Source: Paenibacillus tritici
GTDB lineage: Bacteria; Bacillota; Bacilli; Paenibacillales; Paenibacillaceae
Direction of reading: 5' to 3'
Assembly (NCBI RefSeq): GCF_013204885.1
Contig: NZ_JABMKX010000006.1
Location: 1-64,000, forward strand
DNA length: 64,000 nucleotides
The notes beneath the pieces were generated by a model that had not been told where the DNA came from, did no database searches, and saw only the letters and a program-made list of their open reading frames with translations. Positions 1-7,732 of this stretch are shown here, piece by piece (within the stretch, counting starts at the first letter, position 1; each line of letters begins with the position of its first letter). Both the position numbers and the translations under genes were made by a program.

Positions 1-116
1 AATTTTACTATAACCGTAAGCGAATGCACGGCGCGCTAGGGTATCTTTCACCCATCCGTTTTGCTAAGCAATGTACTGAAAAATCCGTTGCGTGAGCGTC
101 TACTTTCTTGACAAAG

Positions 117-249
117 GTCCATGGTGTCCGCAACTTGCCCAATTCGTGACTCTCCTTCGAAATAAGCGCGTCTCAGTCCGTTACGCCTTGCCAAACGCCC
201 GAATGAACAACTCCCATCTTCATCTGGAAATACCACTTGAAGGGGAGAC
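117..249 (+). repeat. Dispersed intergenic repeat, copy 1
   Basis: This stretch aligns with 63314-63447 near the other end of the window in the same orientation. Long identical blocks are shared, such as GTCCGTTACGCCTTGCCAAA, and I judge identity at about three quarters by eye. Short open frames exist here on both strands, but none has a convincing ribosome binding site. The repeat is therefore read as non-coding. Apart from it, bases 1-354 hold nothing recognisable. Confidence 0.7.
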
Positions 250-354
250 CTCCACTCCTGTACTCCTTCAGGCATTATAGAGCACCATCCGCCTTTTTAA
301 ATCTGACGCTGTACTAGTATGCCTAAATTTCCGGCAGGAGCAGTCTTTATTATG

Positions 355-384
355 TTGACAATGATAATCATTATCAAATAGAAT
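355..384 (+). promoter_or_regulatory. Promoter with overlapping Fur box
   Basis: TTGACA at 355-360 and TAGAAT at 379-384 are 18 bp apart. The sequence at 357-375 matches the classical 19-bp Fur box (GATAATGATAATCATTATC) at 18 of 19 positions and fills the spacer. A bound Fur-Fe dimer would block polymerase directly, so the downstream flavodoxin operon should be switched on by iron limitation. Confidence 0.85.
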
Positions 385-495
385 GGGGTTATATAAGAAA
401 CTCTGTTCACCGCAGTGACGACGAAGCTTCAAGTTCAACACTTAACTGCGGCTTATACAGAATAAATTTCATATTTACCCTGGGAGGATAGAGTG

Positions 496-948
496 ATGGC
501 TAAGGTGCTAGTGGCATATGCCAGCTTGACAGGCAATACGGAGGAAATCGCTGAGCTGATCGTGGAAGGCATACGTGAGGCTGGCGGAGAGGCTGTACTG
601 AAATCGGTCACTGACTGCAATGCGGATGAGATAAAAGCATATGAAGCTGTGCTGCTGGGTGCTTATACATGGGGAGACGGCGAGCTGCCGGATGAATTCC
701 TCGATTTCTATGAAGAGCTGGATGAGCTGGATCTCGGTTCCTATAAGGCGGCTGCCTTCGGGAGCGGAGACACCGGTTATGCGATCTACTGCGGAGCGGT
801 GGATCAGATTGAAGCGAAGCTGAAGGAACGCGGGGCCGAGATTGTGCAGCCCAGCCTGAAGATTGAATATGGCCCGAATGCAGCAGAGAAAGAGGCTTGC
901 CGCAGCTTCGGACGGCAATTCATCGCGACCTGCGCGGCGGTCTCTTAA
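496..948 (+). CDS. Flavodoxin (YkuN/YkuP type)
   Basis: This is a short-chain flavodoxin of 150 residues, a cytoplasmic FMN electron carrier. The N-terminal phosphate-binding loop is visible as a beta strand followed by SLTGNTEE near residues 10-17. The later FMN-contact segments YTWGDGELP and FGSGDTGY are in their usual places. GGGAGG at 482-487 gives 8-nt spacing to the ATG at 496, so that start is preferred over the GTG at 493. The Fur box upstream implies that it replaces ferredoxin when iron is scarce, as YkuN and YkuP do in Bacillus subtilis. It is followed after 2 nt by a YkuO-like gene, probably in one transcript. Confidence 0.93.
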   Translation: MAKVLVAYASLTGNTEEIAELIVEGIREAGGEAVLKSVTDCNADEIKAYEAVLLGAYTWGDGELPDEFLDFYEELDELDLGSYKAAAFGSGDTGYAIYCGAVDQIEAKLKERGAEIVQPSLKIEYGPNAAEKEACRSFGRQFIATCAAVS

Positions 949-950
949 GG

Positions 951-1733
951 ATGGGTGCGGAGGCAGGAACCATCACAGGACAGAAGCCGGATGCTAAGGC
1001 TGGCCGGTACAGGCGTCTGAATGATTTCCGCATGGAGCATATCATGCTGGGCGGAGCGGAGGTTAGCGCTAGCGGAGGAGTCCCGCCTACGGGGCTTCCC
1101 CGCTGGAGACAGCAGGTCCAGTATGCAATCGGACATACGTTGAATGACTTCTATAGTCTGCAGCCCGAGGTACGCCGGGAGACTCCCGTCCAATTTCTGC
1201 TGGAGCGGCGCTGGCCGCCGAAGGGCAGCGCTTTCCCTTCCCTGATGCACTATTGGGATGTCAAACAAGCGGTTGCCGATGAGCTGATGCGGATCGTGGC
1301 CGCCAATCATACGGAAGAGATTCCGGTGATGCGGTTTGAACAGTGGCATGTTCCTGTCAGGGAGCTTGATATTGAGCTGGCGGTGATTTTTCAGCTGGCC
1401 TGGAACTCGGAGCAGAAGGGACGCAGCCTGAATATCCAGAAATTCATGGTGCACGGGAACGAAGAAGTGATCACCGGATTTCTGCATATGGCTAACGTGT
1501 TCTGCCATGAGGCTTACGGGGAACCGGCAGAGACCATCGGAATCTATTCGCTGCTGGATAGACGCAGGCATTTGTTTGACGGGGCGGGTATCCCGCTAAG
1601 GCAATCGCTCGATTATGTGCGACTGCTGTCTGTATTCCTGGAACGTGAAGAGTATGCGGAAGGCTGCATGAAATACGGCAACCGCCGCAATGAGCGGGAT
1701 GAATCCATTGTCCGCGGATACGGGCTGATGTAG
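951..1733 (+). CDS. YkuO-like protein of unknown function
   Basis: The protein has about 260 residues and no signal peptide or membrane segment. It is tentatively likened to YkuO, which lies between the two flavodoxin genes of the Fur-regulated ykuNOP operon in B. subtilis. The position directly behind a Fur-controlled flavodoxin fits that. The sequence is rich in Trp, His and Arg in its first half (for example HTLNDFYSLQPEVRRETP) with no recognised catalytic motif. The start is uncertain: the ATG at 951 lies 2 nt after the flavodoxin stop but has a poor ribosome binding site, and an in-frame ATG at 1032 is the alternative. Iron-responsive co-expression is likely; the function is unknown. Confidence 0.6.
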   Translation: MGAEAGTITGQKPDAKAGRYRRLNDFRMEHIMLGGAEVSASGGVPPTGLPRWRQQVQYAIGHTLNDFYSLQPEVRRETPVQFLLERRWPPKGSAFPSLMHYWDVKQAVADELMRIVAANHTEEIPVMRFEQWHVPVRELDIELAVIFQLAWNSEQKGRSLNIQKFMVHGNEEVITGFLHMANVFCHEAYGEPAETIGIYSLLDRRRHLFDGAGIPLRQSLDYVRLLSVFLEREEYAEGCMKYGNRRNERDESIVRGYGLM

Positions 1734-1761
1734 ATGAATAATTCAGATTCCAGACGACAAG

Positions 1762-1807
1762 AAAAGCATCTCCTCCAGAGTCATTGGACCGTGGAGAGAT
1801 GCTTTTT
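1762..1807. terminator. Terminator after the flavodoxin operon
   Basis: AAAAGCATCTC pairs with GAGATGCTTTT, with a further CTCCA/TGG extension, and is followed by a T run. The A run on the other side allows it to serve the convergent acetyltransferase gene as well. Confidence 0.8.
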
Positions 1808-1837
1808 GTTAATTCCGCTTCCGGAAGTTCGCCCGTT

Positions 1838-2695
1838 CTACGTGTTCAAAGGAAAGGAGTAGTAATCCTGCTGGCCCTGAATGACGAATCCGCAGCTCTC
1901 GTAGAGCTTCAGCGCATTGGGGTTATCCAAAGCAACCTCAAGGTTGATCCCGTTATAATTCCGCTGCTCCCGCTCAATCGTCTGCTGCAGGGCACTCCGG
2001 CCGATCCCGAGGCCACGCAGGTTCTTATCCACGGTAAACCCGTAAATCCAGGTTTCGTTGTCCTCGGACCACAGGCGCATTTTGCCGGCGGGCTGTCCGT
2101 TCCACTCAATGATAATATGCTCCTGGGAGCCCTCCAGTTCATGCTGTGCGTACATTTCAGCAGCGTCTTCCTCTGTCATATCGAACCCGTCGCAGTCGAA
2201 GGCTACAAGTATTGGAGTCTCGTCAGGGCGTGCAGGCCGGAGCAGCACATTACCGGAGGCTGAGCTGGCTTCCGAGGCTGTAAGCTTCCTGCCTGCGCCA
2301 TCCCATTTCATCTGATATTCCGCATGGCTGAATTCCAGCGGCAAGGTCTTCAGGTAAGCAGTACCTGAGGCTGAAGCCGCAGGCGTGTTCAGCAGCAGTG
2401 TCTTCATCCTGCCGCGCCGGATAACGGCCTGGGCCTGCTCCCAAAGGGAGCTGAAGATGCCCCGGCGGCGGTAGCCCGGCCGGACCATACCGCATACTTC
2501 CATGTCACCGCCGATGCCATACAGACCGATGAATCCGACCAGCAGATCCTCCTCATAGGTCACCAGCCACTCCGCACCGCTTGATTCCCCCGGCTGCCGG
2601 AGCATATCCCAGTTCAGCTTAAGCGAGATTCCTTCGTATTGCTCGCAGCGCTGCTGCAGCTCTTCTATCTGCTTCAATGTATCAATCTTAGTCAA
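1838..2695 (-). CDS. Tandem-domain GNAT acetyltransferase
   Basis: The 285-residue cytoplasmic protein carries two GCN5-related acetyltransferase folds. The first shows an acetyl-CoA loop around VRPGYRRRGIFSSLWEQ (about residues 72-88). The second shows FTVDKNLRGLGIGRSALQQ (about residues 220-238) followed by the typical end segment NPNALKLYESCGFV. In known double-GNAT proteins one domain is often degenerate; here the second has the better Q/RxxGxG/A motif. A TTG start at 2695 lies 8 nt after GGAGG. It is 12 nt downstream of another small GNAT gene on the same strand, suggesting co-transcription. The acceptor substrate cannot be predicted. Confidence 0.88.
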   Translation of the reverse strand: MTKIDTLKQIEELQQRCEQYEGISLKLNWDMLRQPGESSGAEWLVTYEEDLLVGFIGLYGIGGDMEVCGMVRPGYRRRGIFSSLWEQAQAVIRRGRMKTLLLNTPAASASGTAYLKTLPLEFSHAEYQMKWDGAGRKLTASEASSASGNVLLRPARPDETPILVAFDCDGFDMTEEDAAEMYAQHELEGSQEHIIIEWNGQPAGKMRLWSEDNETWIYGFTVDKNLRGLGIGRSALQQTIEREQRNYNGINLEVALDNPNALKLYESCGFVIQGQQDYYSFPLNT

Positions 2696-2707
2696 CCTTT
2701 CTTCCTC

Positions 2708-2983
2708 CTATGTCAGCAAGTCCCGGTATTCTTCATGCTTCTCGAATTGATGCGCCGCATACGGGCACTCCGGTACAATTCTGACTTTCTGTTCACGGGC
2801 CAGGTCAACGACCGCCCGCACAAGCTTCTCTCCCGCACCCTGACCGCGCAGATCTTCGGAGACAAAGGTATGGTCAATTACAAGATCACCCGTAGTCTTG
2901 TCCGTTCTGTATGTAATCTCGGCCAGGTCCTTCCCGTCACCAGCGATATAAAAACGTCCTTCTCCCTTAGCAATCTGTTCCAT
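2708..2983 (-). CDS. Small GNAT-like protein (YjdJ/CG-type)
   Basis: At 91 residues this is the minimal acetyltransferase-like family. The sequence runs through beta strands to the loop VSEDLRGQGAGEKLVRAVVD, which matches the acetyl-CoA pyrophosphate loop. It ends with the family signature ECPYAAHQFEKHEEY, containing the conserved Cys and Tyr. Members of this family are small single-domain proteins of unproven substrate. The ATG at 2983 has a GGAGTGAA element in front. It is first in a two-gene unit with the tandem GNAT gene. Confidence 0.85.
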   Translation of the reverse strand: MEQIAKGEGRFYIAGDGKDLAEITYRTDKTTGDLVIDHTFVSEDLRGQGAGEKLVRAVVDLAREQKVRIVPECPYAAHQFEKHEEYRDLLT

Positions 2984-3135
2984 GTATCTTCACTCCATTC
3001 TTGGTATGTTGGTTTTATTTTACTACCCTGTCCGGCAAAAAGCGAGAAATGGCAGAACCTCTGAGGGGGACTAATGCTGTATATACACAGCAAAATACAT
3101 ATTAAATATGGGTCTCATTTGAAGAATAGCCTATT

Positions 3136-3164
3136 TTGACTTGCATACTTCCCAGTGCTATACT
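3136..3164 (+). promoter_or_regulatory. Sigma-A type promoter for the L25/Ctc gene
   Basis: TTGACT at 3136-3141 and TATACT at 3159-3164 are separated by exactly 17 bp. Transcription would start near 3171, giving an unusually long leader of about 200 nt before the L25 start codon at 3377. Confidence 0.7.
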
Positions 3165-3300
3165 GATTCCACAGCAGGCAAATATGGTTAATAAGAGACT
3201 GATTAGACTTAAGACATCTAATTGGTCTTGTTTTTGTTAAAGGCTGAGCATTGAGTGTTGCAGACGAAGAACCATCATTGCAGCTATGCTGACACTACTT

Positions 3301-3351
3301 GGCATACGCCTTCGGGGCAGCTATCCTGCTTACTGATGAACGGCGTATCGC
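3301..3351 (+). promoter_or_regulatory. Structured leader segment before L25/Ctc
   Basis: Inside the long leader, ATACGCC (3304-3310) can pair with GGCGTAT (3342-3348), with an inner GCAG/CTGC helix. A weaker stem with a following T run lies near 3210-3236. This could be an autoregulatory leader of the sort found before ribosomal protein genes, but no known leader family is matched. Folding has not been calculated. Confidence 0.35.
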
Positions 3352-3376
3352 TAAAAAACTATTAGGAGGAAATATC

Positions 3377-3991
3377 ATGAATACCACAGTACGCTTGACA
3401 GAAAGATCCGGCTCGACGTCTTCCCAGCGCAGCAAAGGTTTTGTACCGGTCGTAGTATACGGTGCAGGTTCAGATACCCAGTCCTTTTCAGCAGATGCCA
3501 AAACATTGAATGAGATTCTGAGCAAAAATCCGCGTGCGATCCTGAAGGTGGAGTTCCCGGGTTCAGGTATCAAGAATGCGGTAATTCAGGAAGTGCAGCG
3601 CCAGCCCTTGAACCGCAATCTGCTTCATGTAGATTTGCAGCAGATTGACATGAAGGCTGATCTGGATACCAAGGTAGCCTTCCACTTCACAGGTGATCCT
3701 GTCGGCGTCAAGAGCGGCGGCGTGCAGCAGGTGGAGCTGTATGAGCTGGATATCCGGACCTTGCCGGACAAGCTGGAAGCGAGCATGGAAGTAGATATCA
3801 GCGGCCTCGATATCGGTGATCAATTGCTGGTGTCCGACCTGCCGAAGCATGAAGGCTGGGAGATTCTAACCCCTGAAGATACGCTGATTGTGCGGATCTC
3901 ACCTCCGCTTGTAACGGAAGAGCCAGCTGATCAGGATACAGCCTCACCAGCAGGAGATGGAGCTGCCGAAGCCGCGAAGACGGAAGAATAA
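3377..3991 (+). CDS. ctc: 50S ribosomal protein L25 / general stress protein Ctc
   Basis: The protein has 204 residues with the two-domain CTC layout. An N-terminal 5S-rRNA-binding beta barrel (about 1-92, including the strand region VPVVVYG) is followed by a C-terminal domain (about 93-185) with the family segment ELYELDIRTLPDKLEASMEV. The tail is acidic and Ala/Glu-rich. It binds 5S rRNA in the large subunit, and in Bacillus Ctc is induced by general stress. AGGAGGA at 3364-3370 fixes the ATG at 3377. The usual spoVC/pth neighbour is not here. A strong terminator follows at 4097. Confidence 0.93.
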   Translation: MNTTVRLTERSGSTSSQRSKGFVPVVVYGAGSDTQSFSADAKTLNEILSKNPRAILKVEFPGSGIKNAVIQEVQRQPLNRNLLHVDLQQIDMKADLDTKVAFHFTGDPVGVKSGGVQQVELYELDIRTLPDKLEASMEVDISGLDIGDQLLVSDLPKHEGWEILTPEDTLIVRISPPLVTEEPADQDTASPAGDGAAEAAKTEE

Positions 3992-4096
3992 TACCGTTCT
4001 TCAGTAGCATCCGGTGATCTCATGTGCAAGCGGAGAACTCGTGCAGACAGCCAGTGAATAACGGCTATGCAGCGAGCCATAGGACCTACTAACCAG

Positions 4097-4136
4097 GAGC
4101 AGACATATCCTTATCAGGGAATTGTCTGCTCTTTTT
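4097..4136 (+). terminator. Terminator after L25/Ctc
   Basis: GAGCAGACA pairs with TGTCTGCTC and is followed by TTTTT. Confidence 0.85.
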
Positions 4137-4196
4137 GCAGAGCGGGAATCTGGTGAATCCAGGTGTTCCAATATAAGAGATTAGGAGAGTGCAATC

Positions 4197-5528
4197 ATGA
4201 ATCCGAATATCATTAAGCTGGTGAGCGGTTCGAACGCCAAGCTGGACGAGGCCTCCGTTCAGGCCACAGTGAAGATATCCTGCAGCAGTTCTCCGGCTAT
4301 TCTGGATATCAGCTGTTTCATGGTGGGGGAGAACGGAAAGGTTGCTGCCGATGACTACTTTATATTCTATAATCAGCCTGCCGATCCGAAGCGGATGGTG
4401 GTGTTCAATTCCATCGACAAGTACAGCGGGGAGTTCGCCATTGATCTGCGGGCGCTGCTGGACTCGCCTATTGATAAATGCGTCTTCGCGGCTACGCTTG
4501 ACGGGCCCGGAACCTTTGCCGATGTCAGGGGCTGCCGAATCAGCGCGGCGGGTAAGGATACGGAGCTGGTGTATGAGATTGTGGAAGGCAACGCCGAGAC
4601 CTCACTGGTGCTGGCAGAGCTGTACCGCCACGGCGGGGGCTTCAAGCTGAGAGCAGTCGGACGGGGCTTTCATGGCGGCCTGAAGCCGCTGGCTGAAGCT
4701 CATGGAGTGGAGGTGGAAGACGAAGCACCTGACAATGGCAGCGGGGCAGAGGCCCTTTCTGTGCAGGGACATACGGAAGCTGCTGCTACATATAGCGGAC
4801 CTTCGGAGGGCCAGGCCCAGGAGGCTGCTCCGAAGCCTGCACTGAATTTGACGAAGATTGATCTGCTGAAGAAGCAGGTGGGAATCTCGCTGCGCAAGAA
4901 GAACCTGGACCAGGAGAAGGCAAGGGTGGCGGTAGTGTTCGATGCCTCAGGCTCCATGTCGGCGTTGTATTCACGGGGAGTAGTACAGCGGGCTTTTGAA
5001 CGGGTGCTGGCGGTGGCTGCAAGTATGGATGATGACGGCATGCTGGATGTATGGTTCTTCGCGACCAAGAGTAAGAGAATGCCGAGCGTGAATGAACACG
5101 GATATGAGGACTATGTGAAGAATACCTACCCTGGACCGAAGATGTTCGGGGGGCTTGGCATCGGGAATAATGAGCCGGTGGTCATGGCGGATCTGATCAA
5201 GAAATATACGAAGGAGGAGCCTGGCGACCTGCCGGTATATGTTGTGTTCTTCAGTGATGGGGGAATCTATGAGACGCCCAAAATCTCCAAGCTGCTGGTC
5301 CAGAGCTCGAAGCACAATATCTTCTGGCAGTTTGTCGGTTTGGGCAACGCTGATTATGGCGTACTTCGTGAGCTTGACGACCTGCGGGGCCGGTATGTGG
5401 ACAATGCCGACTTCTTTGCGCTGGATGATCTGGATGAAGTCAGCGATGAGGAGCTGTATGACCGCCTGTTCAACGAGTATCCCAAATGGCTGCGCGAAGC
5501 CCGGCAGAAGGGCGTTGTACGTTCATAA
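4197..5528 (+). CDS. TerD-domain plus vWA-domain protein (TerF-like)
   Basis: This 443-residue soluble protein joins two modules. Residues 1-165 resemble TerD, a calcium-binding beta-sandwich of the tellurium/stress resistance system, with segments such as ADDYFIFYNQP and MVVFNSIDKYSGEF. A linker rich in Glu, Ala and Ser (about 170-215) leads to a von Willebrand factor A domain from about residue 240. Its metal-ion-dependent adhesion motif is intact (FDASGSMSALY, then later Thr and VFFSDGG). TerF and TerY proteins have such combinations. The gene stands alone between two terminators, without terABC or other ter genes nearby. A role in stress or phage defence is possible by family, not shown. 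Confidence 0.85.
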   Translation: MNPNIIKLVSGSNAKLDEASVQATVKISCSSSPAILDISCFMVGENGKVAADDYFIFYNQPADPKRMVVFNSIDKYSGEFAIDLRALLDSPIDKCVFAATLDGPGTFADVRGCRISAAGKDTELVYEIVEGNAETSLVLAELYRHGGGFKLRAVGRGFHGGLKPLAEAHGVEVEDEAPDNGSGAEALSVQGHTEAAATYSGPSEGQAQEAAPKPALNLTKIDLLKKQVGISLRKKNLDQEKARVAVVFDASGSMSALYSRGVVQRAFERVLAVAASMDDDGMLDVWFFATKSKRMPSVNEHGYEDYVKNTYPGPKMFGGLGIGNNEPVVMADLIKKYTKEEPGDLPVYVVFFSDGGIYETPKISKLLVQSSKHNIFWQFVGLGNADYGVLRELDDLRGRYVDNADFFALDDLDEVSDEELYDRLFNEYPKWLREARQKGVVRS

Positions 5529-5546
5529 AGCATAGCTTGCAGAAAT

Positions 5547-5606
5547 AAGGGCAGACCCGGACAGCCGTGGAACAGATGGCCATGTCTGGGGTCTGCCCTT
5601 GTTCTT
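5547..5606 (+). terminator. Terminator after the TerD-vWA gene
   Basis: AAGGGCAGACCC pairs with GGGTCTGCCCTT across a 36-nt loop that can itself fold. It is followed by a short T-rich stretch. Confidence 0.75.
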
Positions 5607-5638
5607 AATGCAGCACAGGCTTAAATGATCCAATACAG

Positions 5639-5672
5639 TTGTCAGTTTACAACGTAACAGTGTTATGTTACG
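5639..5672 (+). promoter_or_regulatory. MerR-style promoter and palindrome before yhbD
   Basis: TTGTCA (5639-5644) and TATGTT (5664-5669) are 19 bp apart, the over-long spacing typical of promoters activated by MerR-type regulators. CGTAACA (5653-5659) is repeated inverted as TGTTACG (5666-5672). A second small inverted repeat (GTTGT/ACAAC) lies at 5638-5653. YhbD itself has a MerR-like helix-turn-helix, so autoregulation is plausible. Confidence 0.5.
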
Positions 5673-5693
5673 ATGATCGCAAGGAGTGGTGAT

Positions 5694-6323
5694 ATGGAAG
5701 ACGATTTAATCTCCAAGAAGGAGCTGCTGGATGAGACCGGCATCTCATACGGACAATTATACCGCTGGAAGCGGAAGCAGCTGATTCCTGAAGAATGGTT
5801 CATCCGCAAATCTACCTTTACGGGACAAGAGACCTTTTTTCCCCGTGCGCGGATTTTGGGGCGGGTGCAGCATATTTTGCAGAAGAAGGATGATCTTTCA
5901 CTGGATGAACTGGCGGGGAAGCTGTCAGAGCCTGCATCCTTATACAGGGTAGGACTGACCTTATCCCAATTAAGAGAACGTAACATTGTTTCGTCAATCA
6001 GCCTGGAACGGTTCGGGAGACCGGAGATCGCCGAGATACAGCTTACCTTCGAGCAGATCCTTAATCTATTCGCCGCAGATTGGCTGCTCAGCAAGGGGGA
6101 ACTGAATTGGGAGGAAGCAGACCGGCTCTATCAGACGCTTGAAGCTCATGCACCGGGATATGGGGAGAAGGGCTGGGAGCTGTTTTTTGTGCGGAAGATG
6201 GGGGTTAGCTTCTTCATGATGGCGCTGCCCGGAGCCGGGTTGGCCTTCGATGAGGGGGTACGGCTGGTGAGCAGGCTTAGTTCTGCCGATCTGGCGGAGC
6301 AATTGAAAGGGCGCCTCAGCTAG
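5694..6323 (+). CDS. yhbD: YhbD-family protein with MerR-like N-terminus
   Basis: The 209-residue protein begins with a winged-helix-like segment (about residues 7-45, LLDETGISYGQLYRWKRKQ) that resembles the DNA-binding head of MerR regulators. An extended wing with WF and Phe-rich residues follows. The rest is helical with no clear motif. Gene order yhbD followed by two bactofilin genes is the same as yhbD-yhbE-yhbF in Bacillus, and this drives the name. AAGGAG at 5681 sets the ATG at 5694. It may regulate its own operon through the palindrome at 5653-5672, or act on bactofilin assembly; neither is shown. Confidence 0.85.
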   Translation: MEDDLISKKELLDETGISYGQLYRWKRKQLIPEEWFIRKSTFTGQETFFPRARILGRVQHILQKKDDLSLDELAGKLSEPASLYRVGLTLSQLRERNIVSSISLERFGRPEIAEIQLTFEQILNLFAADWLLSKGELNWEEADRLYQTLEAHAPGYGEKGWELFFVRKMGVSFFMMALPGAGLAFDEGVRLVSRLSSADLAEQLKGRLS

Positions 6324-6377
6324 AGGCAGGCAGGATCTGCGGGAATGATCGGTCAGTACAATCGGGGAGGATGGACC

Positions 6378-7058
6378 ATGGAGAAGCACAAACTGCCGGA
6401 TCTGTTGATGGATGGAGTGAACACGGCGGCCGGAGGCAGATATAACCAGGTGAATATTAACGGTGTAAGCAGGATTAACGGGGCACTAAGCGCACATACC
6501 TGCAAATGTGACGGCGTAATGAAGCTGAATGGCGACCTTGCCGCGGAAGAGATAGAGATGAACGGAAATCTTAATCTGAAGGGGAATCTCAAGGTTGGTG
6601 TAATGAAGCTGAATGGGGTACTCAGCGGAGAAGGCGGTCTGCGGGGAGAGCGTTGTGAAATGGACGGAATGCTGAAGCTGAAGGGCAATTGTGAGGTGGA
6701 GGAGCTGATCGGCGAAGGTGTATTCCACGTGGGAGGCCTGCTCAGTGCGGGGGTGATTGAATTCGGACTACATGGTCTGTCAGAGGCCGGTGAGATAGGC
6801 GTGGAGAGCCTGGTCATCCGCAAAAAAGGCAATGCGGCCTGGGGCAGGCTGTTAGGCGGGATGGTTCCCAAGTTCAAAATCGGGCTGCAGGCGAAGGTCA
6901 TCGAAGGGGATACGCTCGATCTGGAATACACGAATGCGGAAGTGGTGCGGGGCGGTACGGTCATTATCGGGGAAGGCTGCACCATCGGCCGGGTGGAATA
7001 TACAGGTGAATTGACAGTGCATCCCGGTGCTCATGTGGGGAAGGAGGAGAAACGGTGA
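6378..7058 (+). CDS. bmpA: Bactofilin-family protein (YhbE/BmpA-like)
   Basis: The protein has 226 residues. Its first half is a run of short beta-strand repeats with hydrophobic and Gly residues at regular spacing (INGVSRINGALS, MKLNGDLAAEEIEMNGNL). This is the right-handed beta-helix of polymer-forming bactofilins. The C-terminal third returns to beta strands with VVRGGTVIIGEGCTIG. Bactofilins form cytoskeletal filaments at the membrane; the Bacillus pair YhbE/YhbF is linked to motility. GGGGAGGA before the ATG at 6378 supports that start. It overlaps the next gene by 4 nt, so translation is probably coupled. Confidence 0.88.
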   Translation: MEKHKLPDLLMDGVNTAAGGRYNQVNINGVSRINGALSAHTCKCDGVMKLNGDLAAEEIEMNGNLNLKGNLKVGVMKLNGVLSGEGGLRGERCEMDGMLKLKGNCEVEELIGEGVFHVGGLLSAGVIEFGLHGLSEAGEIGVESLVIRKKGNAAWGRLLGGMVPKFKIGLQAKVIEGDTLDLEYTNAEVVRGGTVIIGEGCTIGRVEYTGELTVHPGAHVGKEEKR

Positions 7059-7732
7059 ATCCAGCTATACTACGCAATGATCTGAAGATACTGGGGACAT
7101 CCAGCTCAGCAGGCGGAACCTTCAAGGATGTCAAAGTGACGGGAGAATGTACGTTCACCGGGGATGTGGATTGCCTGAAGCTGAACCAGACCGGAGAGGT
7201 TAGGGTCAAAGGGAACCTGGTGGTGCAGCAGATCAAGATGACCGGAGAGTGTGAGGTGAAAGGGCGGGTAGACGCAGCCAGCCTGCGCGGACAAGGTCAG
7301 CTTACAGCAGGCGGCGGGCTGCGGATTGAGGATGTTAAGTTAACCGGAGGAATTAAGGTTACCGGGGATTGCGAAGCTGAGCAGCTGCAGCTTACCGGAG
7401 TCATTGAGGTGAGCGGATTATTAAATGCGGAGAAGCTCGACCTGGCGTTATTTGGCCCCTGTAGAGCAGATACGGTCGGCGGCGGCAGTATTTCCATCAA
7501 ACGCAGCCGGACTGGAGCCTTGCTGAAGCCCGGGCAGGCGAAGAACATGAGCTTTGCGGCCCGGCTGATCGAAGGGGATCAGATAGAACTTCAGCATACG
7601 CAGGCACAGACTGTCCGGGGCGGGAGCGTCATCATCGGACCCGGCTGCGGGATTGATACGGTGGAATACCGGGACCTGTTAGAGATTCATAAAAGTTCTA
7701 CGGTTCGGAACCCGGTGCAATTGCAGCGTTAA
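7055..7732 (+). CDS. bmpB: Second bactofilin-family protein (YhbF/BmpB-like)
   Basis: This 225-residue paralogue of the preceding gene has the same repeat architecture (FKDVKVTGECTFTGDVD, IKMTGECEVKGRVDAASL). It also has the same C-terminal signature TVRGGSVIIGPGCGIDTVEY. Its GTG start overlaps the TGA of the first bactofilin gene (GTGA at 7055-7058), with GGGGAAGGAGGAG just before. Two unequal partners of this kind are thought to co-assemble. Its stop overlaps by 4 nt the stop of the convergent GyrI-like gene. Confidence 0.88.
   Translation: MNPAILRNDLKILGTSSSAGGTFKDVKVTGECTFTGDVDCLKLNQTGEVRVKGNLVVQQIKMTGECEVKGRVDAASLRGQGQLTAGGGLRIEDVKLTGGIKVTGDCEAEQLQLTGVIEVSGLLNAEKLDLALFGPCRADTVGGGSISIKRSRTGALLKPGQAKNMSFAARLIEGDQIELQHTQAQTVRGGSVIIGPGCGIDTVEYRDLLEIHKSSTVRNPVQLQR

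Noticed and set aside
92-280. Small frames on both strands near the left edge
   Set aside because: They fall in a repeat that recurs at 63314-63447 with indels, and no ribosome binding site fits.
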